This document shows positions 1-8,916 of a stretch of DNA of 64,000 nt, in pieces. The position numbers were made by a program, and so were the translations under genes. Every line of letters starts with the position of its first letter. Within the stretch, counting starts at the first letter, position 1. Under the pieces are notes generated by a model. That model did no database searches and was not told where the DNA came from. It saw only the letters and a list, made by a program, of their open reading frames with translations. This stretch comes from NC2004 sp050874905 (GTDB lineage Bacteria; Bacillota; Clostridia; Lachnospirales; Lachnospiraceae): positions 80,729 through 144,728 of the forward strand of contig JBNMLP010000005.1 of the NCBI GenBank assembly GCA_050874905.1, given 5' to 3'.

Positions 1-409
1 TCATAATATCAATCGCATAATCCTCCATAGCGGGATACAGCACTTCTTCTACCTGCCGGTTTAACCGATGAATTTCATCAATAAACAATACATCATGATC
101 GGAAAGTCCGTTTAGGATGGCGGCAAGCTCTCCCGGCTTTTCAATGGCGGGACCTGACGTGATCTTAAGATGCGATCCCATTTCATTTGCAATAATACCG
201 GAAAGCGTCGTCTTTCCAAGTCCCGGCGGACCATAAAGAAGCACATGATCCAAAGGCTCCTCTCTGGATCTTGCCGCCTCGATAAATACTCTTAAATTAT
301 TCTTTACCTTCTCCTGTCCGATATACTCTGCCAGACTTTGTGGACGGATACTGCCCTCTGAAGCAATATCCTCAGACATAATATCGGTGGAAAGAATTCT
401 TTTGTCCAT
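1..409 (-). CDS. ruvB: Holliday junction branch-migration ATPase RuvB (3'-truncated by window edge)
   Basis: Motor subunit of the RuvAB branch-migration complex, which drives Holliday junctions during recombinational repair. The 136 visible residues are the N-terminal AAA+ part: a RuvB-type lead (RPQSLAEYIGQEKVK), Walker A GPPGLGKTT near residue 64 and a Walker B region LFIDEIHRL near residue 111. The rest of the gene, about 200 codons, lies beyond position 1. The ATG at 407-409 is 17 nt downstream of the ruvA stop, the usual ruvA-ruvB order and co-transcription. Identity is clear; only the C-terminal winged-helix domain cannot be checked. Confidence 0.97.
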   Translation of the reverse strand, partial: MDKRILSTDIMSEDIASEGSIRPQSLAEYIGQEKVKNNLRVFIEAARSREEPLDHVLLYGPPGLGKTTLSGIIANEMGSHLKITSGPAIEKPGELAAILNGLSDHDVLFIDEIHRLNRQVEEVLYPAMEDYAIDIM

Positions 410-426
410 GTATCAAACTCCTGCTG

Positions 427-1023
427 TTATTTCATCATTTTCAATGCCAGCTTCATGATCTGACCGGAATCTAAATTGGCGGCATCCTCGACTTTGGAAA
501 GGGCACGTGCCACTGTAGATGCATCAAAGCCAAGTCCCATCAGAGCCTGTCTGGCATCCTCTAATTCTGAATTATCCAGTGCCTGTCCGGTAGTATCGGC
601 AACCTCCTGATATAAGATATCCTCCGCTGCCACCTTGTCCTTCAGCTCTAAGATCACCTTCTGTGCAGACTTTGGTCCGACTCCCTGCGCTCTTGCGATC
701 GCTTTGGAATCCTGACTGACGATCGCCAGCATCAATGCACTGACCGAAAGTTCTGAAAGAATCGCCAGTGCCGCTTTTGGTCCGATGCTGTTAACGGAGA
801 TCAGCAATTCAAACAAATGAAGCTGCTGCCGGCTCTCAAATCCAAACAAAGCAAGCTGATCCTCCCGCACATACATATAGGTAAATATCTTATGCTCCGT
901 GCCAATGGAAAGGCTGGAAAGCATCCCCTGCGGCACCTTGATCTGATAGCCGATCCCCTGATGATCCAGAAGCAGACTATCTTCTAATATTTCCTCTATT
1001 GTTCCTTTTATGTAGCCAATCAT
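427..1023 (-). CDS. ruvA: Holliday junction DNA helicase subunit RuvA
   Basis: DNA-binding tetramer subunit that holds the four-way junction and recruits RuvB. At 198 aa it has the family's usual length. Visible are the N-terminal OB fold (MIGYIKGTIEEI, then the GIGYQI strand), a central helix-hairpin-helix region (VNSIGPKAALAIL near residue 80, GVGPKSAQKVILELKDK near residue 115) and a short C-terminal domain III (EDARQALMGLGF) that contacts RuvB. It is followed at once by ruvB. A plausible sigma-A promoter sits 44-72 nt upstream of the ATG. Confidence 0.97.
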   Translation of the reverse strand: MIGYIKGTIEEILEDSLLLDHQGIGYQIKVPQGMLSSLSIGTEHKIFTYMYVREDQLALFGFESRQQLHLFELLISVNSIGPKAALAILSELSVSALMLAIVSQDSKAIARAQGVGPKSAQKVILELKDKVAAEDILYQEVADTTGQALDNSELEDARQALMGLGFDASTVARALSKVEDAANLDSGQIMKLALKMMK

Positions 1024-1066
1024 CTTCTGCCTCCTGCGATCTCATCATTTTCACATACATATTATC

Positions 1067-1095
1067 AGTATAGCACAGTAGTGTACAAATGAAAA
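1067..1095 (-). promoter_or_regulatory. Putative promoter of ruvAB
   Basis: On the minus strand, TTTTCA and TATACT are separated by 17 nt and lie about 45 nt ahead of the ruvA ATG. The -10 is good; the -35 matches the TTGACA consensus at four of six positions. Confidence 0.5.
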
Positions 1096-1137
1096 GTGAT
1101 AGCATCACGTCCCACATCATAAATTAACAAATTACTA

Positions 1138-1171
1138 TTGACATTCTTATCTGATACAGATACCGTATAAT
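1138..1171 (+). promoter_or_regulatory. Possible promoter of the YprB-like gene
   Basis: A perfect TTGACA (1138-1143) and a perfect TATAAT (1166-1171) precede the gene at 1218, but the 22-nt spacer is longer than the normal 16-18 nt. The -10 may work with another weak -35. Low confidence for that reason. Confidence 0.35.
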
Positions 1172-1217
1172 TACAAAAATTGTTTTATACAAACCACTTT
1201 TCAGAAAGGAGTCCCTC

Positions 1218-2312
1218 ATGCTGCAACTGTCATTTCCCATTCCAGCCTGTGATCCAAGTATTATGGAGCTTTTCTCCTACTATCACATGGGCCCTGCCAA
1301 CACCCTGCTTTTTGATATAGAAACAACCGGTTTTTCCGCCAAAACCTGCACGCTATATCTGATCGGGGCAGCCGTTTATCAGGGTGACGGGATGTTTACC
1401 GGAATCCAGTGGTTTAATGAATCCGGTTCACAGGAGGAAGAAAAGGAACTTTTGTCCGCATTTTTCTCGTTCTGTCAGTCATATGGCACACTGCTTCACT
1501 ATAATGGAGACGGCTTTGACCTTCCCTACTTAAAGAACTGTGCCAAAAAGCATGCACTCACTCCTCCGTTTTCCTATATGCAGAGTTTTGATCTCTACAA
1601 AGTGATCCGTCCGCTCAAAGAACTTTTTAAAACGGATTCGTTAAAGCTAAAAAGCATCGAGCAGTTTTTACATATCAGCCGGGAAGATCGTTTCAGTGGT
1701 GGGGAGTTGATAAAAGTATATCAAAACTATTGTAAACATCCTGCTACAGAGCAAAAGGAACTCCTTCTGCTGCACAATGCAGACGACATCCGCGGACTGT
1801 TACTTACGCTTCCGATCCTTGCCTATCCGGCATGGCTCGATGGCGCCTTTACGATCGACGCTCTTACCTTATCCGGCACACATGCTGTTTTTACGCTTGC
1901 GTTAAAGCATCCACTTTCCACCCGTGTCAGTCTCGGAAAAGAGCAGGTTACAGTCACCGCTTATGAAAAAGAAGCACGCCTTACCATCCCGCTTTATTCC
2001 GGGGAACTCAAATATTTTTATAAGGACTACAAAAATTATTACTATCTTCCGCTGGAAGATACCGCGATCCATAAAAGTGTGGCCACATATGTGGACAAAG
2101 ACTACCGCCAGAAGGCGACCAAAGAAACCTGTTACATAAAAAAAAGCGGTATCTTTCTTTCGCAAGATATACCGCTGGTCGAACCTTATTTTAAAGTGTC
2201 CTTCGATGACAAAACCAGTTATTTTGAAATCGAAGAAAGCACCTCGCTTGATTCTGAAAATTTAAAAGAATATGTGCTGTACCTTTTAAAAAATATGCTC
2301 AAAAAGCATTAA
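1218..2312 (+). CDS. YprB-like ribonuclease H-fold (DnaQ-type) exonuclease domain protein
   Basis: A 364-aa protein with an N-terminal RNase H-like 3'-5' exonuclease domain of the YprB type. Exo I is the DIETTGF motif near residue 33 (catalytic Asp and Glu). Exo II is around HYNGDGFDLPYL near residue 94, and a third acidic motif HNADDIRGLL sits near residue 187. The C-terminal ~150 residues look like mixed beta strands and match nothing I recognise. The family is inferred to act in nucleic-acid turnover or repair; its substrate is not known to me. SD AAAGGAG lies 9 nt before the ATG. The stop overlaps the stop of the convergent HAD gene in a shared TTAA. Confidence 0.8.
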   Translation: MLQLSFPIPACDPSIMELFSYYHMGPANTLLFDIETTGFSAKTCTLYLIGAAVYQGDGMFTGIQWFNESGSQEEEKELLSAFFSFCQSYGTLLHYNGDGFDLPYLKNCAKKHALTPPFSYMQSFDLYKVIRPLKELFKTDSLKLKSIEQFLHISREDRFSGGELIKVYQNYCKHPATEQKELLLLHNADDIRGLLLTLPILAYPAWLDGAFTIDALTLSGTHAVFTLALKHPLSTRVSLGKEQVTVTAYEKEARLTIPLYSGELKYFYKDYKNYYYLPLEDTAIHKSVATYVDKDYRQKATKETCYIKKSGIFLSQDIPLVEPYFKVSFDDKTSYFEIEESTSLDSENLKEYVLYLLKNMLKKH

Positions 2313-2944
2313 CCGAGTACCTCTTTAACACGGGCAGGAAGTTCCTTTAATCCGGTAATGAACGGCGTTCCCTCCGGCACAGTTCCAAAACCATATGCCG
2401 CATGAATGAATGGCAGTCCTGCCTCCATGGTGGAATTATAATCTCCCATAATATCCCCCACATAAACAGCCTGCTCCAGATGATTCCGATCAACGACCAG
2501 TTTGATATTTTCTCCCTTAGAAAGCATGGTATTACCATAATTTTCCGTATCGTCAAAATACTGTGCCAGCTTATGATATTCCAAAAAGGCTTCAATATAT
2601 CCTATCTGGCAGTTACTTACGATGGCTAAAAAGTAATCCTTTTTCAGTGTATCTAACACGTCTTTAAGATCCGGCATCAGCACACCGCCATGGATTCTGA
2701 TATATTCATTTTCATATAATTCACATTTTTTCAAGATTGCCAGTGCACGCTCTTTTTCTACCCGTGGAAATGCCAGATATGCAATCTCCTCCATGGTTTT
2801 TCCCATATACCCTTTCATCTGGTCATAAGTGAGCAGATCAATGTCATCCTCCATCCCTGCAAGAATTTCATTCCAGGAATCTACCACCGCTTTGGAAGAA
2901 TCCCACAATGTACCATCCAGATCAAATAATATTCCTTTTTTCAT
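2309..2944 (-). CDS. HAD-superfamily phosphatase, phosphoglycolate-phosphatase-like
   Basis: A 211-aa cytosolic HAD hydrolase, subfamily IA. Motif I DLDGTLWDS begins near residue 8 (nucleophile Asp and acid/base Asp). A helical cap follows (residues 20-80). Motif II is the Ser of IVSNCQ near residue 112, motif III a Lys in LSKGENIK near residue 145, and motif IV YVGDIMGDYNS near residue 162. The substrate cannot be read from sequence; phosphoglycolate or a small sugar phosphate is typical. It has its own extended -10 promoter upstream, embedded in the terminator of the CarD-like gene. Confidence 0.85.
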   Translation of the reverse strand: MKKGILFDLDGTLWDSSKAVVDSWNEILAGMEDDIDLLTYDQMKGYMGKTMEEIAYLAFPRVEKERALAILKKCELYENEYIRIHGGVLMPDLKDVLDTLKKDYFLAIVSNCQIGYIEAFLEYHKLAQYFDDTENYGNTMLSKGENIKLVVDRNHLEQAVYVGDIMGDYNSTMEAGLPFIHAAYGFGTVPEGTPFITGLKELPARVKEVLG

Positions 2945-2963
2945 ATGATTCTCCTTTATGCAA

Positions 2964-3020
2964 CAAAAAACAGTATCGGTCCATTATAGCATACCCTGCT
3001 ATGTCTGAAAAGATACTGTT
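2964..3020 (-). terminator. Rho-independent terminator after the CarD-like gene
   Basis: On the minus strand AACAGTATC pairs with GATACTGTT, enclosing a second small hairpin (ATAGCA/TGCTAT), and is followed by a T-run. It lies about 20 nt after the CarD-like stop. The loop also contains the promoter of the next gene. Confidence 0.6.
2983..3011 (-). promoter_or_regulatory. Extended -10 promoter of the HAD phosphatase gene
   Basis: Minus strand TTTTCA, 17 nt, TATAAT, with a TG dinucleotide one base before the -10. Predicted transcription starts about 30 nt before the gene's ATG at 2944. Confidence 0.6.
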
Positions 3021-3041
3021 CTTTCCATCATAAATCCTGCT

Positions 3042-3539
3042 TTATGATACGGTCATTTTATTTTCAATATAGTTTGGAACGTTCTCGAATGGAATGTCAA
3101 GACTATAGGCAACCTCACTGTAAAACAGTTTCTCTGCCGTTTTAAACATCCGCTCCTCTAACTGGGATAAATCTTTTCCTTTCTTTGCCCGGTCACATTT
3201 TCTGTGATACAATCCCTTGATCACCTGAACCCAGCACTTGGTATCTCCGGAATTGATCAACTCTTTACAACGAGCATCGCGTTCACGGTCATTCTCACAG
3301 GTGTACTCTTCAATATCATCAAGCCCCTCTACAATGTTCCTCACTTCCTCTGCCGGAAGCAGATACCGCATCATCACACGCTTGTTTTCCACATTTACAA
3401 AAATGGTACTCTGTTCGTCATTCAATGGCTTCAACGTATAATACTCCCCCACCGTATCCAGTTGCTCACGCTCCACAATATCTGTCACCCGACACACACC
3501 GATGTTGCGATACATAACCAAATCATTGATTTTATACAT
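3042..3539 (-). CDS. CarD/CdnL-family transcriptional regulator
   Basis: A 165-aa protein with an N-terminal CarD_CdnL/TRCF Tudor-like domain (residues 1-65: YKINDLVMYRNIGVCRVTDI, then a strand ending in TIFVNVEN) and an all-helical C-terminal half. The domain binds the RNA polymerase beta subunit, and family members stabilise the open promoter complex. The targets in this organism are unknown. SD AAGGAG lies 9 nt before the ATG but sits inside an arm of a long inverted repeat (see 3541-3649). It lies downstream of the RND gene on the same strand. Confidence 0.8.
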   Translation of the reverse strand: MYKINDLVMYRNIGVCRVTDIVEREQLDTVGEYYTLKPLNDEQSTIFVNVENKRVMMRYLLPAEEVRNIVEGLDDIEEYTCENDRERDARCKELINSGDTKCWVQVIKGLYHRKCDRAKKGKDLSQLEERMFKTAEKLFYSEVAYSLDIPFENVPNYIENKMTVS

Positions 3540-3540
3540 A

Positions 3541-3649
3541 AAAACCCTGCTCCTTTCTTCGTTACTATTTTAACACAATTTTTCCCATTTGTTTTGATTT
3601 TTAAACAATTTGTGAATTTTTGTAACATTTTCAAAAGAAGCAGGGTTTT
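3541..3649 (-). repeat. Inverted repeat able to mask the CarD ribosome site
   Basis: The segment covering the CarD SD (3541-3557) is complementary, at about 15 of 17 positions, to 3633-3649. The AT-rich loop is about 75 nt and holds a possible extended -10 (TGTTAAAAT). A transcript reading through from the RND gene would carry both arms; one starting inside the loop would carry only the SD arm. Confidence 0.5.
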
Positions 3650-3672
3650 CTTTTATGCAAAAGAACAATGAT

Positions 3673-6600
3673 TTAGTCGTCTTCTCCGATATCGATCGTT
3701 GTCACTTTTTTCTTAAACATGATGTCATACAGTACCGGAACGATCACAAGTGTCATGATCGTTGCATAGAGCAGACCACCTACCACTACGATCGCCATGC
3801 CACGTCCCATATCGGAACCGACATCTTTTCCAAAGACCATGGCAGCCATACCAAGGATCGTGGTGAGTGCCGTCATCAGGATCGGACGCATACGATCTGC
3901 ACCGGCCTGCAACAGAGCCTCTCTACGTTCCATGCCGGACAACCGGAGCTGATTCGTGTAATCGACAAATACGATACCGTTGTTTACGACAACACCCATC
4001 AGGATCAAAAATCCCATCATGGACATTAAGGAAAGCTGCTGACCAGATACCAGTAATCCGAGCAATCCACCCGTAAATGCAAGCGGTACGGTGAAGATTA
4101 CGATAAATGGAGAAAGCAGGCTTTGGAACTGTGCCACCATAACAAGATAGATAAAGATAAATCCAAGCAGCATCATCAGTGCCATATTTTTCACGATCTG
4201 GTTCGTTGATTCACTCTCTCCTGCCATCTTTACACTGTATCCTTCCGGACAATCATATTTGTCGAGCATTTTTTGCAGCTTACGGCTTTGCAGTGTTACG
4301 TTATAACCATCCTTTGCTTTTGCGCTGACCGAAATATAGCGTGTCTGATTGTCATGCTGGACAGCGGCAAGGGATGTGCTTTCCTTCTGCTTTGCAAATT
4401 CTTTCAGCTTATGCGTTTTGGTCACTTCTTTTCCGTTGTCATCCTTTGTAGTCGTTTCAAATTCTACATTTAAAATATTATCTACATCAACCGGGTCACG
4501 CTCATCTACAATTCGCACCTCGTAACTCTTGTCTGCAACTTCCAATGTCGTTGCTGTTTTATCTGTTGTCACCTCACCGGCCAGTTTCTGGTATACCTGT
4601 GCAACCGTAAGACCGAAACGGGCAGCTTTGTTTTTATCAACAATGATATTGACCTGACAATCTCCGTCCTCCTGTCCATTTTCAATCTCTTCAAAACCGC
4701 CTGCCTTCTTGACCATATCCATGACATCTTCACTGATGGAAAGCAGCTTGTCAGTATCATTTCCCATAATATCGATCTTCAAACCACTAGACAGCATGGA
4801 AGACATATCCATATTAGATTCTGAAATGGAGTAATCCTCTAATGTTTTCTGAGCCAGAAGCTTCTCCATTTTCGCCTTTAACTGTTTCGTTTTATGTCCG
4901 TAATCCGAATCCAGAATAACATAATACTGGATGTTTTTAATCTCATCCGATTCTGTACCACTGATTCCCATCAGGGCAAGAGAGCCTTTGGAAGCCATTG
5001 CTCCAACCTCTTTTACTCCTTTGATCGTTCCGAGTTCGTCTAAGATCTCATCTGCCAGCTCCGCATCCTCATCATTATCCGTATCCTGTGGCATAGTAAC
5101 ACTTACTGACATCTGCTCACTACCCATTTCCGGAATAATGACAATACCCATGCGCACGATCTGCCAGATTGAAAATACGAGCAGGATCAGTGCAGCCAGG
5201 ATTGGCACTGCTTTTTTCCGTAAACAAAATGCCAGAACACGTTTGTACCATGCTACAAATTTATCAAAGATCCGATGTTCCTTGCTCTTGTTATTACGAA
5301 GCAGGGTTGCAGACATTGCCGGCACTACAGAAAGTGCCACGATCAGAGATGCGATCAGACTGTATGCAATCGTAAGACACATATCCATCATCAACTCTCT
5401 GGTCAAACCGTCCGTAAAGAGGATCGGCAGGAAAACACAGATGGTTGTCAGCGTGGAAGCAACGATCGCACCTGCAATCTGCTTTGCTCCCTGTACGGCT
5501 GCTCTTGCCGCCGGAACTCCCTGTCCACGCAGACGGTAAATATTCTCGATCGCTACGACGGAGTTATCCACCAGCATACCGATTCCAAGTGCCAGACCCG
5601 ATAACGATATGACATTGAAATTAATGTCGGAAAAATACATCATCACGACGGCAAATAATACGCTGAGCGGAATGGAAAATCCGATTACGATCGTCGGCCT
5701 GATATCCCTTAAAAAGATCCAGAGGATAATGATCGCAAGCAATGCTCCAAGCAGCAGGTTCTGTAATACGGAATGTACGATCAGATCAATGTAATCGCCC
5801 TGATCCATTACAGTAAGGAAATTCAGTCCTTTGTATCGCTGCTTCAACTCCTTCATTGCCTCGTTACAATTATCGGATACCTCAGAAGTATATGCAGTAC
5901 TGGATTTGGTGACAGCAAGTACCACCGCATCTTTTCCATTCACCTTTGCATAATTTTCTGCGGAATCATCCAGCAACGTAATATCTGCAACATCAGAAAG
6001 CTTTACATCTCCCACACCGTCGATCTTTGTTAATACCTGATCCTTTAATTCCTCTAAGCTGCTGTAATTTTCACCTACCTTTAACAGATACTGTGTCTGG
6101 TCTTCGGAAATATAACCGGCAGGCATGTCAAAGTTCTGGGCAGACAGCATCTGTGATAAGGTATCCATACTTAAAAGAGCATCCAGATTAGCATTCTTTT
6201 TTGCTGCTTCCTTGGAATCATCAAAATTCTTCTGTGCCTCTTCTAATTCCTTTTCACTGGAAGAAAGAGAGTCCTTGGCAGCAGAAATCTGCGCATTGGC
6301 TGTACCAAATGCAGCAGCCGCCGTGATCTTTCCCTGCTCCACCTTCTCGTAATTCTTTTCTGCCTTTGCAACTGCTGCATTGATCTGCTTTAAAACAGCC
6401 TTTGCCGCTAAAAGCTTTGTCTTATCATTTTGAAGTTCTGTATTGATCTGTGGGATTCTCTTCTCTGCTCCGTTTAATACTGTTTTCATAGTATCTTTCG
6501 AGAGCTGCTTGGCTGCATCCTCCTGTCCTGCAGCCTGTAATGCAGCAATCAGTACCTGATATTTCGACTCATCCTCTACTGCCTCTTTTAAGTCAGCCGG

Positions 6601-7515
6601 CAGCATAGGATTGTCCGGCGCAGCCGCTTTGATCCCCTGGATCGTCTGGTTCAATGTCGTGTAAGCCTTCTGATACTGGGACTTTTCTGCTTTCAATGCA
6701 GAAATTTGTGCCTTGATCGAGCTGACCTGCGACTCGTAAGCAGTTTGGGTTGCAATTGCCTTATTTAACTGGGTAGAAAATTTAGCAAGCTCCTTGGATT
6801 TTTCCGTCTGCTGTTCTTTGAGCGTATCTTCGCTCTTAGCAAGCTTGCTCTTACCGTCAGAAATTTTCTGTTTTCCATCGGTGATCTTCTCCTGTGCATC
6901 GGCAAGCGAGCGATCCACTTTGGCTAAGATCTTGGCGTTGATCTTATCAATCTTATCTTCATCCAGACGGATCTCCACATACTGCTTGACCGCACCCGTT
7001 GTAGAAACAGAGGCAACACCTCCCTTTCTCTTTAACTCCGGCACAACAGAATTTTCAACGAAATCCGTTAATTCCAGAATATCCATATTATCTTTGGTCA
7101 CACCAACATACATCGTTGCCATCATATCAGAGGAAATCTCCATCACGATCGGTTTTCCTGCATTATCCGGCAGCGTAAGCTGTTCCAAATGTTGGGAGAT
7201 TTTAGACATGGAACTGTCCATATCTGTCCCCTCTGCAAATTCCAATGTGATCATACTGTAATTCTCTGCCGAAGAAGATGTCACATTCTCCACACCCGTG
7301 ATCGTACCAAGTGCATTTTCCAATGGATCCGTCACATCACTCTCCACCTTCTCCGGTGCTGCACCGGGATAGGTTGTGATCACTGCAGCATACGGCATGT
7401 TGATCGACGGAAGCAGATCCGTTTTCATTTTCACAAATGCCACCGCACCTAATACCAGCACCATGATGACACCAACAAACACCAAAAATGGGCGTTTTAC
7501 GCTCGTTTTAATCAT
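3673..7515 (-). CDS. RND-family efflux permease with a long coiled-coil insertion
   Basis: A 1280-aa proton-driven RND exporter of the HAE1/SwrC type. The usual plan is present: TM1 at residues 10-28, a porter domain, a TM2-6 block (from about residue 585), a second porter domain and a C-terminal TM8-12 block ending in MFKKK. Conserved TM4 acid residues appear as GMLVDNSVVAIEN and the second-half counterpart as VVVNNGIVFVDY. It is about 240 residues longer than a typical 1040-aa family member. The excess is a Lys/Glu/Gln-rich segment, about residues 195-450, predicted coiled coil, inserted in the first porter domain. No membrane-fusion protein or outer-membrane partner is nearby, as expected in a Gram-positive. 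Cargo unknown. Confidence 0.9.
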   Translation of the reverse strand: MIKTSVKRPFLVFVGVIMVLVLGAVAFVKMKTDLLPSINMPYAAVITTYPGAAPEKVESDVTDPLENALGTITGVENVTSSSAENYSMITLEFAEGTDMDSSMSKISQHLEQLTLPDNAGKPIVMEISSDMMATMYVGVTKDNMDILELTDFVENSVVPELKRKGGVASVSTTGAVKQYVEIRLDEDKIDKINAKILAKVDRSLADAQEKITDGKQKISDGKSKLAKSEDTLKEQQTEKSKELAKFSTQLNKAIATQTAYESQVSSIKAQISALKAEKSQYQKAYTTLNQTIQGIKAAAPDNPMLPADLKEAVEDESKYQVLIAALQAAGQEDAAKQLSKDTMKTVLNGAEKRIPQINTELQNDKTKLLAAKAVLKQINAAVAKAEKNYEKVEQGKITAAAAFGTANAQISAAKDSLSSSEKELEEAQKNFDDSKEAAKKNANLDALLSMDTLSQMLSAQNFDMPAGYISEDQTQYLLKVGENYSSLEELKDQVLTKIDGVGDVKLSDVADITLLDDSAENYAKVNGKDAVVLAVTKSSTAYTSEVSDNCNEAMKELKQRYKGLNFLTVMDQGDYIDLIVHSVLQNLLLGALLAIIILWIFLRDIRPTIVIGFSIPLSVLFAVVMMYFSDINFNVISLSGLALGIGMLVDNSVVAIENIYRLRGQGVPAARAAVQGAKQIAGAIVASTLTTICVFLPILFTDGLTRELMMDMCLTIAYSLIASLIVALSVVPAMSATLLRNNKSKEHRIFDKFVAWYKRVLAFCLRKKAVPILAALILLVFSIWQIVRMGIVIIPEMGSEQMSVSVTMPQDTDNDEDAELADEILDELGTIKGVKEVGAMASKGSLALMGISGTESDEIKNIQYYVILDSDYGHKTKQLKAKMEKLLAQKTLEDYSISESNMDMSSMLSSGLKIDIMGNDTDKLLSISEDVMDMVKKAGGFEEIENGQEDGDCQVNIIVDKNKAARFGLTVAQVYQKLAGEVTTDKTATTLEVADKSYEVRIVDERDPVDVDNILNVEFETTTKDDNGKEVTKTHKLKEFAKQKESTSLAAVQHDNQTRYISVSAKAKDGYNVTLQSRKLQKMLDKYDCPEGYSVKMAGESESTNQIVKNMALMMLLGFIFIYLVMVAQFQSLLSPFIVIFTVPLAFTGGLLGLLVSGQQLSLMSMMGFLILMGVVVNNGIVFVDYTNQLRLSGMERREALLQAGADRMRPILMTALTTILGMAAMVFGKDVGSDMGRGMAIVVVGGLLYATIMTLVIVPVLYDIMFKKKVTTIDIGEDD

Positions 7516-7540
7516 CTTTTATCTCCTTTTCTCGTTTATC

Positions 7541-7557
7541 AATTAACAATGTTAATT
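7541..7557. promoter_or_regulatory. Palindromic operator candidate ahead of the RND gene
   Basis: A perfect palindrome, AATTAACA-A-TGTTAATT, lies between the predicted start of transcription and the RND ATG. The form suits a winged-helix or TetR dimer. No regulator gene is adjacent, so the binding protein is unknown. Confidence 0.45.
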
Positions 7558-7570
7558 ATTTGCTAATACT

Positions 7571-7599
7571 ACTATACGAAGTTTTATAAAAAAACACAA
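7571..7599 (-). promoter_or_regulatory. Promoter of the RND exporter gene
   Basis: Minus strand TTGTGT, 17 nt, TATAGT, placed 14 nt upstream of the palindrome at 7541-7557. Confidence 0.5.
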
Positions 7600-7630
7600 A
7601 TGTTTTTTTCCTTCTTCACACTTTTTTAAC

Positions 7631-7670
7631 AAAAAAAGCGGGAAGCTTTTTCTATTAAAAAACTTCCCGC
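7631..7670 (-). terminator. Rho-independent terminator of the purO-purH transcript
   Basis: On the minus strand GCGGGAAG pairs with CTTCCCGC, lengthened by A/T pairs, and runs straight into seven T. It lies 36 nt after the formyltransferase stop codon. Confidence 0.9.
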
Positions 7671-7705
7671 ATCTGCTTCTATGTTATATGCATCCGATCT
7701 GCCTT

Positions 7706-8887
7706 TTAGTGATGGAACAAACGGATACCGGTAAAGCACATTGCCATACCATATTTATCACAGGTTTCAATAACATTGTCATCACGAATGGAACCGCCCG
7801 GCTGTGCAATGTATGCAACACCACTTTTATGTGCACGCTCTACATTATCACCAAATGGGAAGAACGCATCAGAACCAAGTGAAACACCCTGTAACTGATC
7901 CAGCCATGCACGCTTTTCTTCTCTCGTAAATACTTCCGGCTTTGTTGTGAAAATGTTCTCCCATGCACCATCAGCAAGTACATCCATGTACTCTTCACCA
8001 ATGTACAGATCGATCGCATTGTCACGGTCTGCACGTCCGATCTTCTCTTTGAATGGAAGATTTAAAACTTTCTCATTCTGACGCAGCCACCAGTTGTCCG
8101 CTTTCTGTCCAGCAAGACGGGTACAGTGGATACGACTCTGCTGTCCGGCACCGATACCGATTGCCTGTCCACCCTTTACATAACATACAGAGTTGGACTG
8201 TGTATACTTTAAGGTGATCATAGAAATCATAAGATCTACCTTGGCAGCATCCGGAATTTCCTTGTTCTTTGTTACAATATTCTGACCGATAAAGTCTTTG
8301 TCAATGTTTAACTCATTTCTTCCCTGCTCAAAGGAAATACCAAACACCTGCTTTACCTCTGTCGGAGCCGGAACATAGGAAGGATCGATCTGGATCACGT
8401 TATAATTGCCCTTCTTCTTTGCCTTTAAGATCTCCAATGCTTCCGGTTCATATCCCGGTGCGATCACACCATCTGATACCTCACGCTTAATGAGTTTTGC
8501 TGTAGAAACATCACAGACATCAGAAAGAGAAATGAAATCACCAAAAGAAGACATACGGTCTGCTCCTCTGGCTCTTGCATAGGCACTGGCAAGCGGAGAA
8601 AGTTCTCCCATATCATCAACCCAGTAGATCTTTGCCTCAATGTCAGAAAGAGGAAGTCCTACTGCAGCACCTGCAGGGCTTACATGTTTAAAAGAAGTTG
8701 CTGCCGGAAGTCCGGTTGCTTTCTTTAACTCGCTTACTAACTGCCAGCCGTTAAATGCATCCAGGAAATTGATGTATCCCGGTTTTCCGTTCAAAACAGT
8801 AATCGGAAGGTCACTGCCATCTGCCATAAAAATGCGGGATGGCTTCTGATTTGGGTTACATCCATACTTTAATTCTAATTCGTTCAT
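7706..8887 (-). CDS. purH: AICAR formyltransferase, stand-alone (PurH C-terminal domain only)
   Basis: Catalyses formyl transfer from 10-formyl-THF to AICAR, the ninth step of purine synthesis. At 393 aa it has only the AICARFT domain of bifunctional PurH (about 510-525 aa) and lacks the IMP cyclohydrolase half. Conserved stretches include KYGCNPNQKPS at the N-terminus, the catalytic Lys-His region TSFKHVSPAGAAVG near residue 65 and GAGQQSRIHCTRLAG near residue 250. The missing cyclohydrolase is supplied by the purO-type gene directly upstream (29-nt gap). Identity is firm; the symbol is used in the loose sense of the stand-alone form. Confidence 0.93.
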   Translation of the reverse strand: MNELELKYGCNPNQKPSRIFMADGSDLPITVLNGKPGYINFLDAFNGWQLVSELKKATGLPAATSFKHVSPAGAAVGLPLSDIEAKIYWVDDMGELSPLASAYARARGADRMSSFGDFISLSDVCDVSTAKLIKREVSDGVIAPGYEPEALEILKAKKKGNYNVIQIDPSYVPAPTEVKQVFGISFEQGRNELNIDKDFIGQNIVTKNKEIPDAAKVDLMISMITLKYTQSNSVCYVKGGQAIGIGAGQQSRIHCTRLAGQKADNWWLRQNEKVLNLPFKEKIGRADRDNAIDLYIGEEYMDVLADGAWENIFTTKPEVFTREEKRAWLDQLQGVSLGSDAFFPFGDNVERAHKSGVAYIAQPGGSIRDDNVIETCDKYGMAMCFTGIRLFHH

Positions 8888-8916
8888 GATCGTCTCTCCT
8901 TCTTACTCTTCCTTGT

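Noticed and set aside
3541..3649. The repeat as a terminator of the RND gene
   Set aside because: The loop is about 75 nt and no T-run follows the second arm on the minus strand, so a classical terminator is unlikely.
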